This document shows, in pieces, positions 32,666 through 43,560 of a stretch of 64,000 nucleotides of DNA. Position 1 is the stretch's first letter; each line of letters starts with the position of its first letter. Location of the stretch: the NCBI RefSeq assembly GCF_013423955.1, contig NZ_JACCKX010000001.1, positions 3,782,001 to 3,846,000 on the forward strand. Reading direction: 5' to 3'. Source of the DNA: Ottowia beijingensis (lineage in GTDB: Bacteria > Pseudomonadota > Gammaproteobacteria > Burkholderiales > Burkholderiaceae_C). The position numbers and the translations under genes are program-made. The notes beneath the pieces were generated by a model that saw nothing but the letters and a program-made list of their open reading frames with translations, ran no database searches and was not told the DNA's origin.

Positions 32666-33925
32666 TCAGCGCGGTACCGTGTTGAGCCGGCGCTGCCATT
32701 CGTCGGGCAGCAGGTCGAACAACGGCGTTGGGTCGCGGTACATCATGGTGGAGAGCGAGCGCGTGTCCAGCTGCGGCAGGTTGTTGGCCGTGTCCAGCCA
32801 GGCCAGCTGCGACATCCAGGCGATGTTGATCGTGCCATCGGGCTGCGGGCGGGATGTGATCAGCGCCAGCATGCGCTTGGCCGCGGCACTGCCCTGGGCG
32901 GCAGCGGCCTGGTACAGCCGCATGGCTTCCGCGTAGTTGGCAGGCACCACGACGCCACGGTGCGCGCGCTGGGCTCTTTCCAGCAATCGATCGGCCTCCG
33001 TCGCGGCGGCCGACGCCGGCCGCGCATCCTTCAGATCGAGCAGTTTCAGATTGGCCGCGGCCGCGCGGGAGTGCGGCGCCGCGGCCTGCAGATGTTGGCG
33101 CGCGCTGCGCAGATCGCCGTTGACGATGGCCTCCAGCCCCAGCTCTATATGCGCCTGCGTATCGCCCTCGGCTGCGGCGCGTTCCAGCATCTGGCGCAGG
33201 GGCAAGCGCAGGCTGGTCACGCCCTGGGGGTCACTGGAGCGCACGGCAAGGGGTTGTGCGCGGCTCTCCAGCACCCATTCCAGATAGAGCGCCCGGGCAC
33301 GGTGGTGCGCACGCAGTTTGTTGATGGCCTGCCGCGCGGCCGACGTGTCGGGCGGCCCCGCGCAGCCATCAAGTGCGCACCAGGCCAGGCCGGCGTTGGC
33401 CAGCGGCTGGCGTCCGAAACGCGTTGCGCGCTCGAACCACATCTGCGCCGAGGCCGTCGAGCGCGGCCCTGCGCCGCCGTGCAGGTCGATCAGCCCCAGC
33501 GTCCAGGCGGCATTGGCCGCCGCATTGGTGCTGCCGAAGCCCGACCGGGGTTGTGCCTGGCGGCGCAGCAGGTCCAGATCCCTGCGCACGGCAGGATCGG
33601 CCAGAAGGTTGCTCGTCTGACGCGCCTCCGGCAGCGCGGGCGATGCCGGCGCACGCACAGGCCCCAGTTGAGGGTCGGCAGCTCGCTGAGAAGGATTGGC
33701 CACCGGATCGGCTGGCGGCAACGGGTTGCGCGGCAAGCTGACGGCCGGCGCCTGACCGCTGGGCGCCTGGACATCCGGCACCCTTGCGGTCGGCGCCTGG
33801 ATCTCAGGCAGCGTTGCCGCCCGCGCTGCTGCCTGTACCGATACGCAGGCGATCAGCAGGCTCGTGGCGACCATGCCCATGCGCCAGTCCGCGCCGCGCG
33901 GGTGGCGCATCCGGCGGGCCCGCAT
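32666..33925 (-). CDS. Exported Sel1/TPR-like repeat protein
   Basis: About 419 residues. It has a signal-peptide-like N-terminus (MGMVATSLLIACVSVQAAAR after a basic lead), then a Pro/Ala-rich linker (residues ~40-95). Helical repeats follow in the Sel1 style, e.g. AAWTLGLIDLHGGAGPRSTA, QMLERAAAEGDTQAHIELG and EAMRLYQAAAAQGSAAAKRM. Sel1/TPR solenoids are scaffolds for protein contacts. It is the last gene of the minus-strand secretion-like operon, 35 bases after the CsgG-like gene, so it may assist that system. The start at 33925 is inferred; an internal Met (MGMVA) is a possible alternative. Confidence 0.7.
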   Translation of the reverse strand: MRARRMRHPRGADWRMGMVATSLLIACVSVQAAARAATLPEIQAPTARVPDVQAPSGQAPAVSLPRNPLPPADPVANPSQRAADPQLGPVRAPASPALPEARQTSNLLADPAVRRDLDLLRRQAQPRSGFGSTNAAANAAWTLGLIDLHGGAGPRSTASAQMWFERATRFGRQPLANAGLAWCALDGCAGPPDTSAARQAINKLRAHHRARALYLEWVLESRAQPLAVRSSDPQGVTSLRLPLRQMLERAAAEGDTQAHIELGLEAIVNGDLRSARQHLQAAAPHSRAAAANLKLLDLKDARPASAAATEADRLLERAQRAHRGVVVPANYAEAMRLYQAAAAQGSAAAKRMLALITSRPQPDGTINIAWMSQLAWLDTANNLPQLDTRSLSTMMYRDPTPLFDLLPDEWQRRLNTVPR

Positions 33926-33960
33926 GTTGACGCTGCGGTGCTCATGGCCCGTGCGTCGCC

Positions 33961-35625
33961 TTACTGGGCGGCGCCGTTCTTGCCCGCTGCGGCTGCGGCA
34001 GCGGGGCGCGCCGGCAGGATGCGCCATTCCAGGGTCTGCGCGGCCATGTTGCCGGCACCCACCGCGGCCTCGAATTGCTCACGCAAGGCTTGCAGCGACG
34101 CGACGCCCTGCATGCGGGTCAGCGCGGGCACGTTCAGCTCAGGCGGCATCTTCAGCATCGGGTCTTCGTTGGTGGCCACGCACATCAGCGCTTCCGAGCC
34201 CTTGGCGCCTGCGGTCAACACGAACGCCGGATAAGGCACCATCCAGTCGGGCAGCCGGATGGCCTGATTGGCCGACACCAGCGATTCGGGACTCAGCATG
34301 TTGGGCTGGATCTTGACGATGTTGCCATTGGCGTCGTTGATGTAGCAGAACAGGTGTGCGGCACGCGAAATCGTCGCCGACGCAAAGATGTGCGTCCCCG
34401 CCTCGAAAGCCGTGCGGTCCCGGCTGGTGTTCTCGATCTGCAGATCGATCGTGAAGGGTTCGATCTTCGTCTGGCCAGCACTCAACTCGGCCCATCCGAC
34501 GCGCGCCAGCTGCCCGTCTTCGCCCACGGCCACGAAATCGCGCAAAGCGCGCTCATAGACGGGGAAGTCGATCTCGCCCGTGACCACCGCACCCACATCG
34601 GCCTGGAAGCGGCCGACCGCTTCGCGCAGCAGGGCGTGGCCCGGTGGCAGTGCCGTTTCGGACGCTGCGAGGTAGCCTCGGCTCGCCAGATAGCGCTGCA
34701 CCATGCGCGAGCGCGTGGTGCGGTCGCCCTCGTCGTACCACACGCGCAGCTGGCGCTGGAATTCGGGGTGGGTGTTGTCCAGCGTCAGGCAGCGCCAATA
34801 GGGCAGGTGGGTCCACTTGCCCGCCAGCTCGATCGCGGCCAGCTCCACCAGGGTGCGCATCGCCGCGCCCGAGCCCTGCACGAGGTCGCGGCCGACGTTG
34901 AACTGCACACCGTAGGTACCAATGCGGCCGGCCAGATCCAGCCCCTGGCCCGAGGTGCCCATGATGACCTCGTTGGCCGAGTCCAGCCCTGGGATCAGCG
35001 TGCGCGTGCGAAAGTCGCCCAGGTGCATCTCCAGCCCGATGATGGTGGCGGCGCGGCTGCGGTCGTAGCCGGCTTCGATGCGCGCGCCCGAAAGCCCTGC
35101 ACTGTGCCGGTTGCTCAGCACGTTCTGATCGACGAAGGAAATGGCACCGGACACATACAGCGCCGGACGCTGCAACTCCATCTGGTTGTTGTTGAGCAGG
35201 ATGGTGGTCAGGTTCTGCACCGTGTCCTGGCGCGCGATGTCGACCTCGAAATCGACGTAGCGGAACGCATTCGACTGGCGCGACATCTGCGACAGCGCGG
35301 TGATCACCATTTCCTTGGCCGCCACCGGCACGCGCCCCGAGAAATCGGGGATGTACTTGCTGGTGATCAGCGTGGTCGGCACCTCGGCGTCGCGCATCAT
35401 CCGGTCCATGCAGACCAGCGAGTCGCTGAAGCTGGACATCGAGCGGACCGGCCGCGTGGCGGGCCGGTCGGTGGCACTGGCGTAGGACTGGAAGAGGGCA
35501 TCCTCCTTGGGCGACAGCGGGGTGGCGCAGCCCGAGAGGACGGCGACCGCGGCCAGAGCGCAGAACAGCAATGTCCGCGCTTTCCCTCCGCGTTCGGCAG
35601 CGCCCGAGAAGTTGCCGTGTCCCAT
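33961..35625 (-). CDS. CsgG-like outer-membrane secretion lipoprotein with PG-binding and DUF4384 domains
   Basis: A 554-residue lipoprotein: hydrophobic signal LFCALAAVAVLSGC with lipidated Cys at about residue 33. Residues ~60-280 read like a CsgG/HfaB channel protein, including DVARQD-like strands, FVDQNVLSNRHSAGLSGARI and AMRTLVELAAIELAGKWTHL. Residues ~300-365 resemble a peptidoglycan-binding module (AVGRFQADVGAVVTGEIDFP). Residues ~390-500 resemble DUF4384 (THIFASATISRAAHLFCYIN). CsgG proteins form the outer-membrane pore for curli export. Start by strong RBS GGAGGGAGGA. Assignment rests on remembered family patterns; no search was run. Confidence 0.68.
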   Translation of the reverse strand: MGHGNFSGAAERGGKARTLLFCALAAVAVLSGCATPLSPKEDALFQSYASATDRPATRPVRSMSSFSDSLVCMDRMMRDAEVPTTLITSKYIPDFSGRVPVAAKEMVITALSQMSRQSNAFRYVDFEVDIARQDTVQNLTTILLNNNQMELQRPALYVSGAISFVDQNVLSNRHSAGLSGARIEAGYDRSRAATIIGLEMHLGDFRTRTLIPGLDSANEVIMGTSGQGLDLAGRIGTYGVQFNVGRDLVQGSGAAMRTLVELAAIELAGKWTHLPYWRCLTLDNTHPEFQRQLRVWYDEGDRTTRSRMVQRYLASRGYLAASETALPPGHALLREAVGRFQADVGAVVTGEIDFPVYERALRDFVAVGEDGQLARVGWAELSAGQTKIEPFTIDLQIENTSRDRTAFEAGTHIFASATISRAAHLFCYINDANGNIVKIQPNMLSPESLVSANQAIRLPDWMVPYPAFVLTAGAKGSEALMCVATNEDPMLKMPPELNVPALTRMQGVASLQALREQFEAAVGAGNMAAQTLEWRILPARPAAAAAAGKNGAAQ

Positions 35626-35690
35626 GATGTCCTCCCTCCGCTCTGGCGAGCCTCTCAGTTGCTGGTGCTGGCGGCGTGCCGCGCAGCTTC

Positions 35691-36128
35691 TTATTTGCAG
35701 ATGGTGACCACGTCGCCGCGCAGCACCGCGATCTGGTCTCCACCACTCATGCCGTAGCGGCCTGAAGGGCCGGCTGCGGTAGGGGCGATGGTGTTGCTCG
35801 CCACTTCCGTGGTGCAGGTGCGCTGCAGGGCGTTGCCGGTCTGCCGGCTGACGACATCGCGCTCGGTTTGGACAGTTCCGCTGCCGCCTTCGAGCGCGGA
35901 AAAAGCCTTGGCTTCATAGCGCGATACCTTGGCCTGCAGCCAGGACGGAATATCCGTTTCGTTTTCGATTTGCCCCGAGGGCTGAAACGGCGGAGCGGGC
36001 AGGGCCAGGTAGCTGACCTGACCGTTCAGCATGATCGGGTCCGAGCCGGGGGCGAACTGCGCCCAGCCGCTCTGCGCAGCGCAAAGCAGAACCAGGCCAG
36101 GGGCGATGGACAGGAGCTTGAGCTTCAT
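35691..36128 (-). CDS. Small exported protein of unknown function in CsgG-like operon
   Basis: A 145-residue protein with a clear signal peptide (MKLKLLSIAPGLVLLCAAQS, cleavage likely after GWA). The mature part has two cysteines, in RTCTTEVASNTIAP and at the C-terminal VVTICK, which could form a disulfide, and a Gly-rich strand GRYGMSGGDQIAVLRGDVV. I do not recognise the family. It lies between the repeat protein and the CsgG-like gene, so it could be a minor fibre subunit, nucleator or chaperone, analogous to CsgB/CsgF or HfaA; this is inference from position only. Confidence 0.72.
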   Translation of the reverse strand: MKLKLLSIAPGLVLLCAAQSGWAQFAPGSDPIMLNGQVSYLALPAPPFQPSGQIENETDIPSWLQAKVSRYEAKAFSALEGGSGTVQTERDVVSRQTGNALQRTCTTEVASNTIAPTAAGPSGRYGMSGGDQIAVLRGDVVTICK

Positions 36129-36151
36129 GGCAATCCCCTTTCGACAAGAAT

Positions 36152-36191
36152 AAAAACGGCGGAACCGGGACGGGGGCCACCGGTTCCGCCG
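36152..36191 (-). terminator. Intra-operon terminator after the repeat-protein gene
   Basis: Perfect 12-base arms CGGCGGAACCGG and CCGGTTCCGCCG (36157-36168 and 36180-36191) with an 11-base loop, then TTTTTA on the minus strand. It lies between the repeat protein and the next gene of the same operon. Confidence 0.9.
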
Positions 36192-36214
36192 TGCGCTTCA
36201 GGCCCTTTGATCGC

Positions 36215-36727
36215 TCATTCGCAGGTCAGGCAGGCGTTGTTGCTGGAGAAGTTCTGCACCGCCCTGGATCCGGTGCCAGTGGCCTTGGCAGCCAGGAAGG
36301 CGCCCTTGCCGAGGACGATCTGCAGTTGGTCGGCGCCGACGCCGACCGAGCCCACGTTGCTGGCCAGGTTGTTGTTCGCATACGAGTCGCTGGCACTTGC
36401 GTAAGCCAGCACGCCACTGTTCTTGAGCGCAGTGATTTGGGTCGACTCGACGCCCTGGTCGATCAGCACGCCGCTGGTGTTGCTGGACATGTTGTTGACG
36501 GCCTTGGAGTCGGCGCCACTGGCCCAGGCGATGGAAGCGGTGTTTTTCAGCGCGGTCACCTGGATGGTCGGGCCCTTCAGGACGATGTCGTGGGCGCACA
36601 GGTCGCAGGCCTCAGGCGTCGGCGAAGGAGACGGAGCCGGTGGATCCTTCGGCTTAAAACTTGCGTCTTGGGCCATCGCAGACGTGGCGACAAACGCAGC
36701 GGTCAGGAAAAGCAGTTTCGCGTTCAT
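36215..36727 (-). CDS. Secreted three-repeat protein flanked by CxxC motifs (candidate fibre subunit)
   Basis: A 170-residue exported protein, signal MNAKLLFLTAAFVATSAMAQ, then a Pro/Ser linker and CDLC. Three imperfect repeats of ~37-41 residues follow: QVTALKNTASIAWASGADSK, QITALKNSGVLAYASASDSY and QIVLGKGAFLAAKATGTGSR. Each is followed by an Ala-Asn/Ser-rich end such as AVNNMSSNTS, ANNNLASNVG or AVQNFSSNNA. The protein ends CLTCE, so a CxxC pair caps each end. Gln/Asn/Ser spacing recalls curli-type beta-solenoid repeats, though the family is not recognised. RBS GGAGG precedes ATG 36727. The first and probably most transcribed gene of the operon, given the terminator after it. Confidence 0.78.
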   Translation of the reverse strand: MNAKLLFLTAAFVATSAMAQDASFKPKDPPAPSPSPTPEACDLCAHDIVLKGPTIQVTALKNTASIAWASGADSKAVNNMSSNTSGVLIDQGVESTQITALKNSGVLAYASASDSYANNNLASNVGSVGVGADQLQIVLGKGAFLAAKATGTGSRAVQNFSSNNACLTCE

Positions 36728-37224
36728 GATGAGATCCTCCAAAGGTGTGGTGAGACACGGATCCGGAGCGGCGGGCGAATTCCAGCAGTTCCGGGGGTGA
36801 CTCCGCCGCATCCGGCCTCCTGTTTTTCGGTGCTCGTCATGCGGTGTCGTCGGGGTGCAGTGTCCTGCGCATTCAGCCCGACACCAATCGCTACAAATGG
36901 ATACGTCGTATGGTGGACATGTGGCATGTGTTTGGGGGCTCCAACCTCGCGGATCATGGCTCACTACAACAGCGCGCAGCTCCTGCTTGGATAGCATTCA
37001 ACGGATTTCGATGGGGTAGTAACAAAAAGTGTTTATTGCAAATATTGGAAAAGAAGCGCAGGATATCCCTCTTCGATGTTGTGACAAAGCCTAAGTTTTT
37101 GTGCAAAGTTCACAACTTGTGCGCAGGAGATGTTTACAAACTCCGCGTTCAGCTCCCGAGTCGCAGGCGTCGCAGGCTTGGAGGGGTTACAGATGTTTCG
37201 AAACGCAGGCGCCGGGGGATCGAC
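36728..37224. promoter_or_regulatory. Divergent regulatory region between fibre-like operon and response regulator
   Basis: 497 bases without a convincing gene, lying between divergent genes. About 37010-37140 is clearly AT-richer than its surroundings (AACAAAAAGTGTTTATTGC, TTGTGACAAAGCCTAAG). It contains a GTTCACAACTTGTGC imperfect inverted repeat near 37108 that could be an operator. Promoters were not assigned precisely. Confidence 0.5.
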
Positions 37225-38017
37225 ATGAGCACAACCAACATGGACTGGAGGGACCCGGCGTCACCGGGCCGTGGGGGCAAGGCAGTTGACAAGCCTGCAG
37301 CACCGATGACTTTCGGATCGAGCTGGCCCGACTTCCTCATCGGCCAGCCCGATCAGCCGGTGCAGGTGCTGCTGGTGGACGACGACCCCACATGCGCCGC
37401 GTGGTGTCGCAGGAGTTGCTGACCGACCCCGCATCCACCTGGTGGGCCAAGGGGCGTCGCTGCGCGAGGGCAAGCGCCTGATTGCGCTGCACGAGTTCGA
37501 TGTCATGCTGGTCGACCTGAACCTGGGCGACGGCACCGGGTTCCAGCTGATCGAATACATGAAAAGCATGCGGCCGGTGGCCGAGGCGGTGGTGGTGTCG
37601 GCCATGGAAGACGAAGAGCACGCCATTCACGCGTTCGAATTGGGCGCCACGGGTTATCTGATCAAGAACTCCTGGTTCGGCAGCTTCCCGCAAGCGGTGC
37701 TGCAGGTGGTCAACGGCGGGGCGTCGATCACACCCAACCTGGCGCGCCGGCTGATGAAGCGGCTGGATGGCAGCCCACGGGCTGCCGGCGTGCCCGCGCA
37801 TGCCAGCCGCGGCGCGGCCTCGGGCGAGAAGCTGTCGGATCGCGAGCGCGAGATCCTGCGGCTGGTGGCCACGGGCCACACCAGTTGCGAGATCGGCAAG
37901 CGCCTGGGCATCAGCGACCAGACGGTGAACACGCACATCAAGAACATGTACCGCAAGCTGCAGGTTCGAACGCGAGCGCAGGCCGTGAACCTGGCGTCGA
38001 TGCGTGGCCTGCTGTAG
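37225..38017 (+). CDS. NarL/LuxR-family response regulator (two apparent frameshifts)
   Basis: About 264 residues after repair. The receiver domain has the acidic pair VLLVDDDP, the phospho-acceptor Asp in FDVMLVDLNLGDGTGF, the switch Ser in VVVSAMEDEE and Lys in YLIKNSWFG. The C-terminal LuxR HTH reads LSDREREILRLVATGHTSCE and GISDQTVNTHIKNMYRKLQV. Two C runs (near 37394 and 37427) are one base short each and split the gene. ATG 37225 is the likely start. Paired with the histidine kinase 74 bases downstream and divergent from the fibre-like operon, its likely target. Confidence 0.87.
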
Positions 38018-38091
38018 TGAGCGCTGTCGACGCGCAGGCCGTTTGACGTCGCGGCAGTGCCGGCCATGACCGGCAGGAGGGCCGGATAGCC

Positions 38092-39375
38092 ATGTCCATC
38101 ATGTGGCCGGTGCTGTTGCTGAGCCTCGGCCTGGCGGGCTACGCCCTGCTGGGCTGGCGCCAGCGTGGCGATACGCGCGATCTGCGCTATGGCCTGGCGC
38201 TGCTGGCCTGGTCCGCCCTGCTGGCGGCCGGCGAACTGGGGCGTCTGGGTGCCCCGGATGAAGTGGTGCGGGCCGCCACACGGGGCAGCTATCAACTCAC
38301 GATCCTGGCCGTGTCGGCCTTCCTGATGGCCTGGGTGCGGGGCCTGGGCTGGGGCGACAAGGTGCTGATGGCCAGTCAGGCCGCGCTCGGCCTGTTTCTG
38401 GCGCCGCTGCAGGCGGCCGCGCTGCCGGCCGGATGGGGCCAGGCGTGGTTCTGGGTCAATGCGCTGGGCATCACCGCCCTGGTGCTGCGCCTGGCGCACG
38501 CCATCTGGCGCCGCACCGATGCCGAGAGCTGGATGGTGCTGCTGGTGGCCGTGCTGGGCCTGGGCGTGGTGCTGACCGACCTGCGGCAGGCCGCTGATGG
38601 GCCGGCACTGGTGTCGGTCTCGCACTACTTCTTTGCGGTGGCGCTGTTCGTACTGTGGCTGGCGCTGACGCAGCGCGTCGGCAACTCGCGCAGATCGATC
38701 GGCGAGGGCGGCTCGTCTGCGCACCAGGTGCAACGCCAGCTGGCCCAGGACCTGCACGATGGCGTGGGCTCGCAGCTGACCACCCTCATCTCGGCGCTCG
38801 ATGCCGGCTCGCCCGAGCAGCGCGCCACCGCCGCCACGCTGCAGCAATGCCTGCTGGAGCTGAAGCTCCTGGTGGATGGCATCAACGAGGAGGGCTCGGT
38901 CGTCAGTCACCTGGCCAGCCTGCGCTATCGCATGCAGCCGTTGCTGGCTGCGGCTGGCATGGATCTGCAATGGCGCCTGGTCGATGAGGAGCAGCTCGAG
39001 CGCGCGCAAGGGCCCGCCGCGCGCCAGGTGCTGCGCGTGGCGCAGGAGGCGCTGGCCAACGCCGTGCGGCATTCCGGCGCCGACACCGTGGTGCTGAGCT
39101 GCTGCCACATGAACAGCGCCGACGCGCTGCTGCTGGAAATCGCCGACAACGGCAAGGGCATGGCGTACGAGCGCTATGCGCGCACCGCGTCGTCGGGCGA
39201 ACCGCACCGTGCGTCGCACGGGAAAGGCCTTTCGGGCATGGTGCTGCGCGCCAGCCAGATGCACGGCCAGCTGAGCGTGGAAAGCGCGCCGGGCGAGGGC
39301 ACGCGCGTGCGCCTGCAGGTGCCCATGGCGGCGCTGATCCAGCCGACGGCGGAACGGCGCCGCGCCCCGGCCTGA
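38092..39375 (+). CDS. Membrane sensor histidine kinase (HisKA_3 / NarX type)
   Basis: A 427-residue kinase. About six or seven hydrophobic helices fill residues 1-195 without a large periplasmic domain, so the signal is probably sensed within the membrane. The phospho-acceptor is in [17 protein letters not shown] (His about 222). The HATPase domain has the N box [13 protein letters not shown], the G1 box IADNGKGM and the G2 region [12 protein letters not shown]. It should phosphorylate the adjacent NarL-type regulator. Start 38092 follows a CAGGAGG site 12 bases upstream. Confidence 0.9.
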   Translation: MSIMWPVLLLSLGLAGYALLGWRQRGDTRDLRYGLALLAWSALLAAGELGRLGAPDEVVRAATRGSYQLTILAVSAFLMAWVRGLGWGDKVLMASQAALGLFLAPLQAAALPAGWGQAWFWVNALGITALVLRLAHAIWRRTDAESWMVLLVAVLGLGVVLTDLRQAADGPALVSVSHYFFAVALFVLWLALTQRVGNSRRSIGEGGSSAHQVQRQLAQDLHDGVGSQLTTLISALDAGSPEQRATAATLQQCLLELKLLVDGINEEGSVVSHLASLRYRMQPLLAAAGMDLQWRLVDEEQLERAQGPAARQVLRVAQEALANAVRHSGADTVVLSCCHMNSADALLLEIADNGKGMAYERYARTASSGEPHRASHGKGLSGMVLRASQMHGQLSVESAPGEGTRVRLQVPMAALIQPTAERRRAPA

Positions 39376-39475
39376 TCCTGCCCGTGCCGCCTGCGGCGCG
39401 CGGCATCTGCTGTGGCAAACTTCCCCGCTTTTTCGACTCGCCGGGCGGCGCCATGCCGCCGCGCGGCACGCACGC

Positions 39476-41980
<2,505 letters not shown>

Positions 41981-41982
41981 GC

Positions 41983-42035
41983 CTGCATCGCTTGTCTGGT
42001 CAGCGCCAGCAGCTATTGAAACGAGAGCGAAAAAC
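41983..42035. repeat. Palindromic intergenic repeat
   Basis: CCTGCATCGCTTGTCTGGTC, AGCGCCAGCAGCTATTGAAAC: a full copy immediately after the tex stop codon. Confidence 0.85.
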
Positions 42036-42085
42036 AGATTCGGTCCAGCATCCGGCACCGTGGGGCGCCGAATGCGCGGTGGTCA

Positions 42086-42292
42086 TCAGGCCGGCTTGGG
42101 CCAGGTGGCCAAAGGTACCGAGGGCACAGCCACGGTCGGCAAAGGCACCGTGGGCAGTTCGCGCGGCACTTCATCGTCGGGGTCGCTCTCGGGTGCGTGG
42201 CGCGTCATCGCGCGAAGCGCCGTGGTGGCATGGGCCGCGCCGGTCATCAGCGACAACCAGCGGACGGTGAATTGGGTCAAGAGCTGGTGCAT
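42086..42292 (-). CDS. Small hypothetical protein
   Basis: A possible 68-residue protein starting MHQLLTQFTVRWLSLMTGAA with a GGAGA site about 9-13 bases before its ATG. The N-terminal half is amphipathic/hydrophobic (possibly membrane-associated) and the C-terminal half is Pro/Val-rich (PTVPLPTVAVPSVPLATWPK). No family recognised. It is divergent from the glutathione-transferase gene. Support is the ribosome site and the protein-like composition only. Confidence 0.45.
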   Translation of the reverse strand: MHQLLTQFTVRWLSLMTGAAHATTALRAMTRHAPESDPDDEVPRELPTVPLPTVAVPSVPLATWPKPA

Positions 42293-42476
42293 GGTTTGTC
42301 TTCTCCATACATCGGCAGAAAGGGCGGTAGTCGGAACCTGTTCCGCCCCGCGTGGTGGGGCATGGTGCGCCACGTCCCCACTATAGGTGCGAGGCCGCAC
42401 GAAGGCCAGAGTTCCCGCCCCGCCGGTGGGGGCGTGTTGTGACCAGCTGTGTCGCGCGCTTTGCCAGAATGCCCGC

Positions 42477-43169
42477 ATGACGCCACGCCCCGTGCTCTAC
42501 ACCTTTCGCCGCTGCCCCTACGCCATGCGCGCCCGCTGGGCGGTGCAGGTGTCGGCGCTCGACGTGGAACTGCGCGAGATCACGCTGCGCGCCAAGCCCG
42601 CCGCCATGCTGGTCGCGTCGCCCAAGGGCACGGTGCCCGTGCTGGTGCTGCCGGGTGGCCAGGTCATCGACGAAAGCTTGGACGTGATGCGCTGGGCGCT
42701 GGCGCAGCACGATCCCGAGGGCTGGCTGACGCCCGCGCAGGGCACGCTGGCCGAGATGCTGGCCCTGATCGAGGCCTGCGAGCGCGACTTCAAGCCGCAC
42801 CTCGACCGCTACAAGTACCCCGCGCGCTACCGCGCCGAGTGGGGCGGGGCGCCTGACGCGGGTGACAGCGATCCGTTGGCGCGCGCCTTTGCGGCGCAGC
42901 ATTTCGATGTTGCCCAGGGCTTTCTGTCGCTGCTGGCGGTGCGGCTGGAGGGTGGTGCGGCACCGCGTTACCTGTTCGGTACCCGCCCCGCGCTGGCCGA
43001 CTTCGCCATCGCGCCCTTCGTGCGCCAGTTCGCCCGCCACGACGCGGCACGCTTTGCACAGCAGACGGCGCCCGCGCTGTCGCAGTGGCTGGGCGCCTTG
43101 CTCGCGCGGCCCGATTTTGAGGCCGTGATGGCGCGGCAAGCAGTGTGGGCCGACACCGGCGCGCGCTAA
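42477..43169 (+). CDS. Glutathione S-transferase / glutaredoxin-2-like protein
   Basis: A 230-residue GST-fold protein. The N-terminal thioredoxin-like domain opens PVLYTFRRCPYAMRARWAV with a CPYA active-site motif, followed by SPKGTVPVLVLPGGQVIDES, where the cis-Pro and the glutathione gamma-Glu site (ES) sit. The C-terminal all-alpha domain ends RPDFEAVMARQAVW. The single-Cys CPYA motif suggests monothiol chemistry such as deglutathionylation. ATG 42477 was chosen because the family N-terminus begins there. Confidence 0.87.
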   Translation: MTPRPVLYTFRRCPYAMRARWAVQVSALDVELREITLRAKPAAMLVASPKGTVPVLVLPGGQVIDESLDVMRWALAQHDPEGWLTPAQGTLAEMLALIEACERDFKPHLDRYKYPARYRAEWGGAPDAGDSDPLARAFAAQHFDVAQGFLSLLAVRLEGGAAPRYLFGTRPALADFAIAPFVRQFARHDAARFAQQTAPALSQWLGALLARPDFEAVMARQAVWADTGAR

Positions 43170-43204
43170 CATCAGTCGGTCCTGATATCCCACCCTGAAA
43201 GACC

Positions 43205-43560
43205 ATGCAAAAATCCTGCTCATCATCCATGCCGCGCCCTATGGCAGCGAGCGTTGCCTGTCCGCCCTGCGCCTGGCCCTGGCGCTGATGGGGCGCGAGG
43301 GCGAGAAGCCGCAGCTCGACGTGTTCCTGATGTCCGACGCCACCGTGCTCGGCCTGCCTAACCAGCAGGACGCCTCGGGCAACACCCTGCAGCAGATGGT
43401 GGAGCAGCTGGTGGCCCAGCAGGTGCCGGTGAAGGTGTGCAAGACTTGCGCCGGCAACCGCGGCCTGCTTTCGCTGCAGCTGATCGGCGGCGTCACCGTC
43501 GGCACGCTGGCCGAACTGGCCGACGCCACCATGGCGGCCGACAAGGTCATCACCTTCTGA
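43205..43560 (+). CDS. DsrE/DsrF-family sulfur-relay-like protein (apparent frameshift)
   Basis: About 118 residues after repair: MQKILLIIHAAPYGSERCL, then LDVFLMSDATVLGLPNQQDA and the cysteine pair VKVCKTCAGNRG, ending LADATMAADKVITF. The A run just after the start codon (43209-43213) is one base short, hence the broken N-terminus. The DsrE fold occurs in sulfur-transfer proteins (TusD, DsrE) and in the YchN group; the CxxC suggests a thiol role. The GST gene lies 35 bases upstream, and decayed patatin sequence follows directly. Confidence 0.82.

Noticed and set aside
43205-43560. DsrE gene as start of a TusBCD sulfur-relay operon
   Set aside because: No tusB/C/E-like genes are nearby; the neighbours are a GST and a decayed patatin gene.
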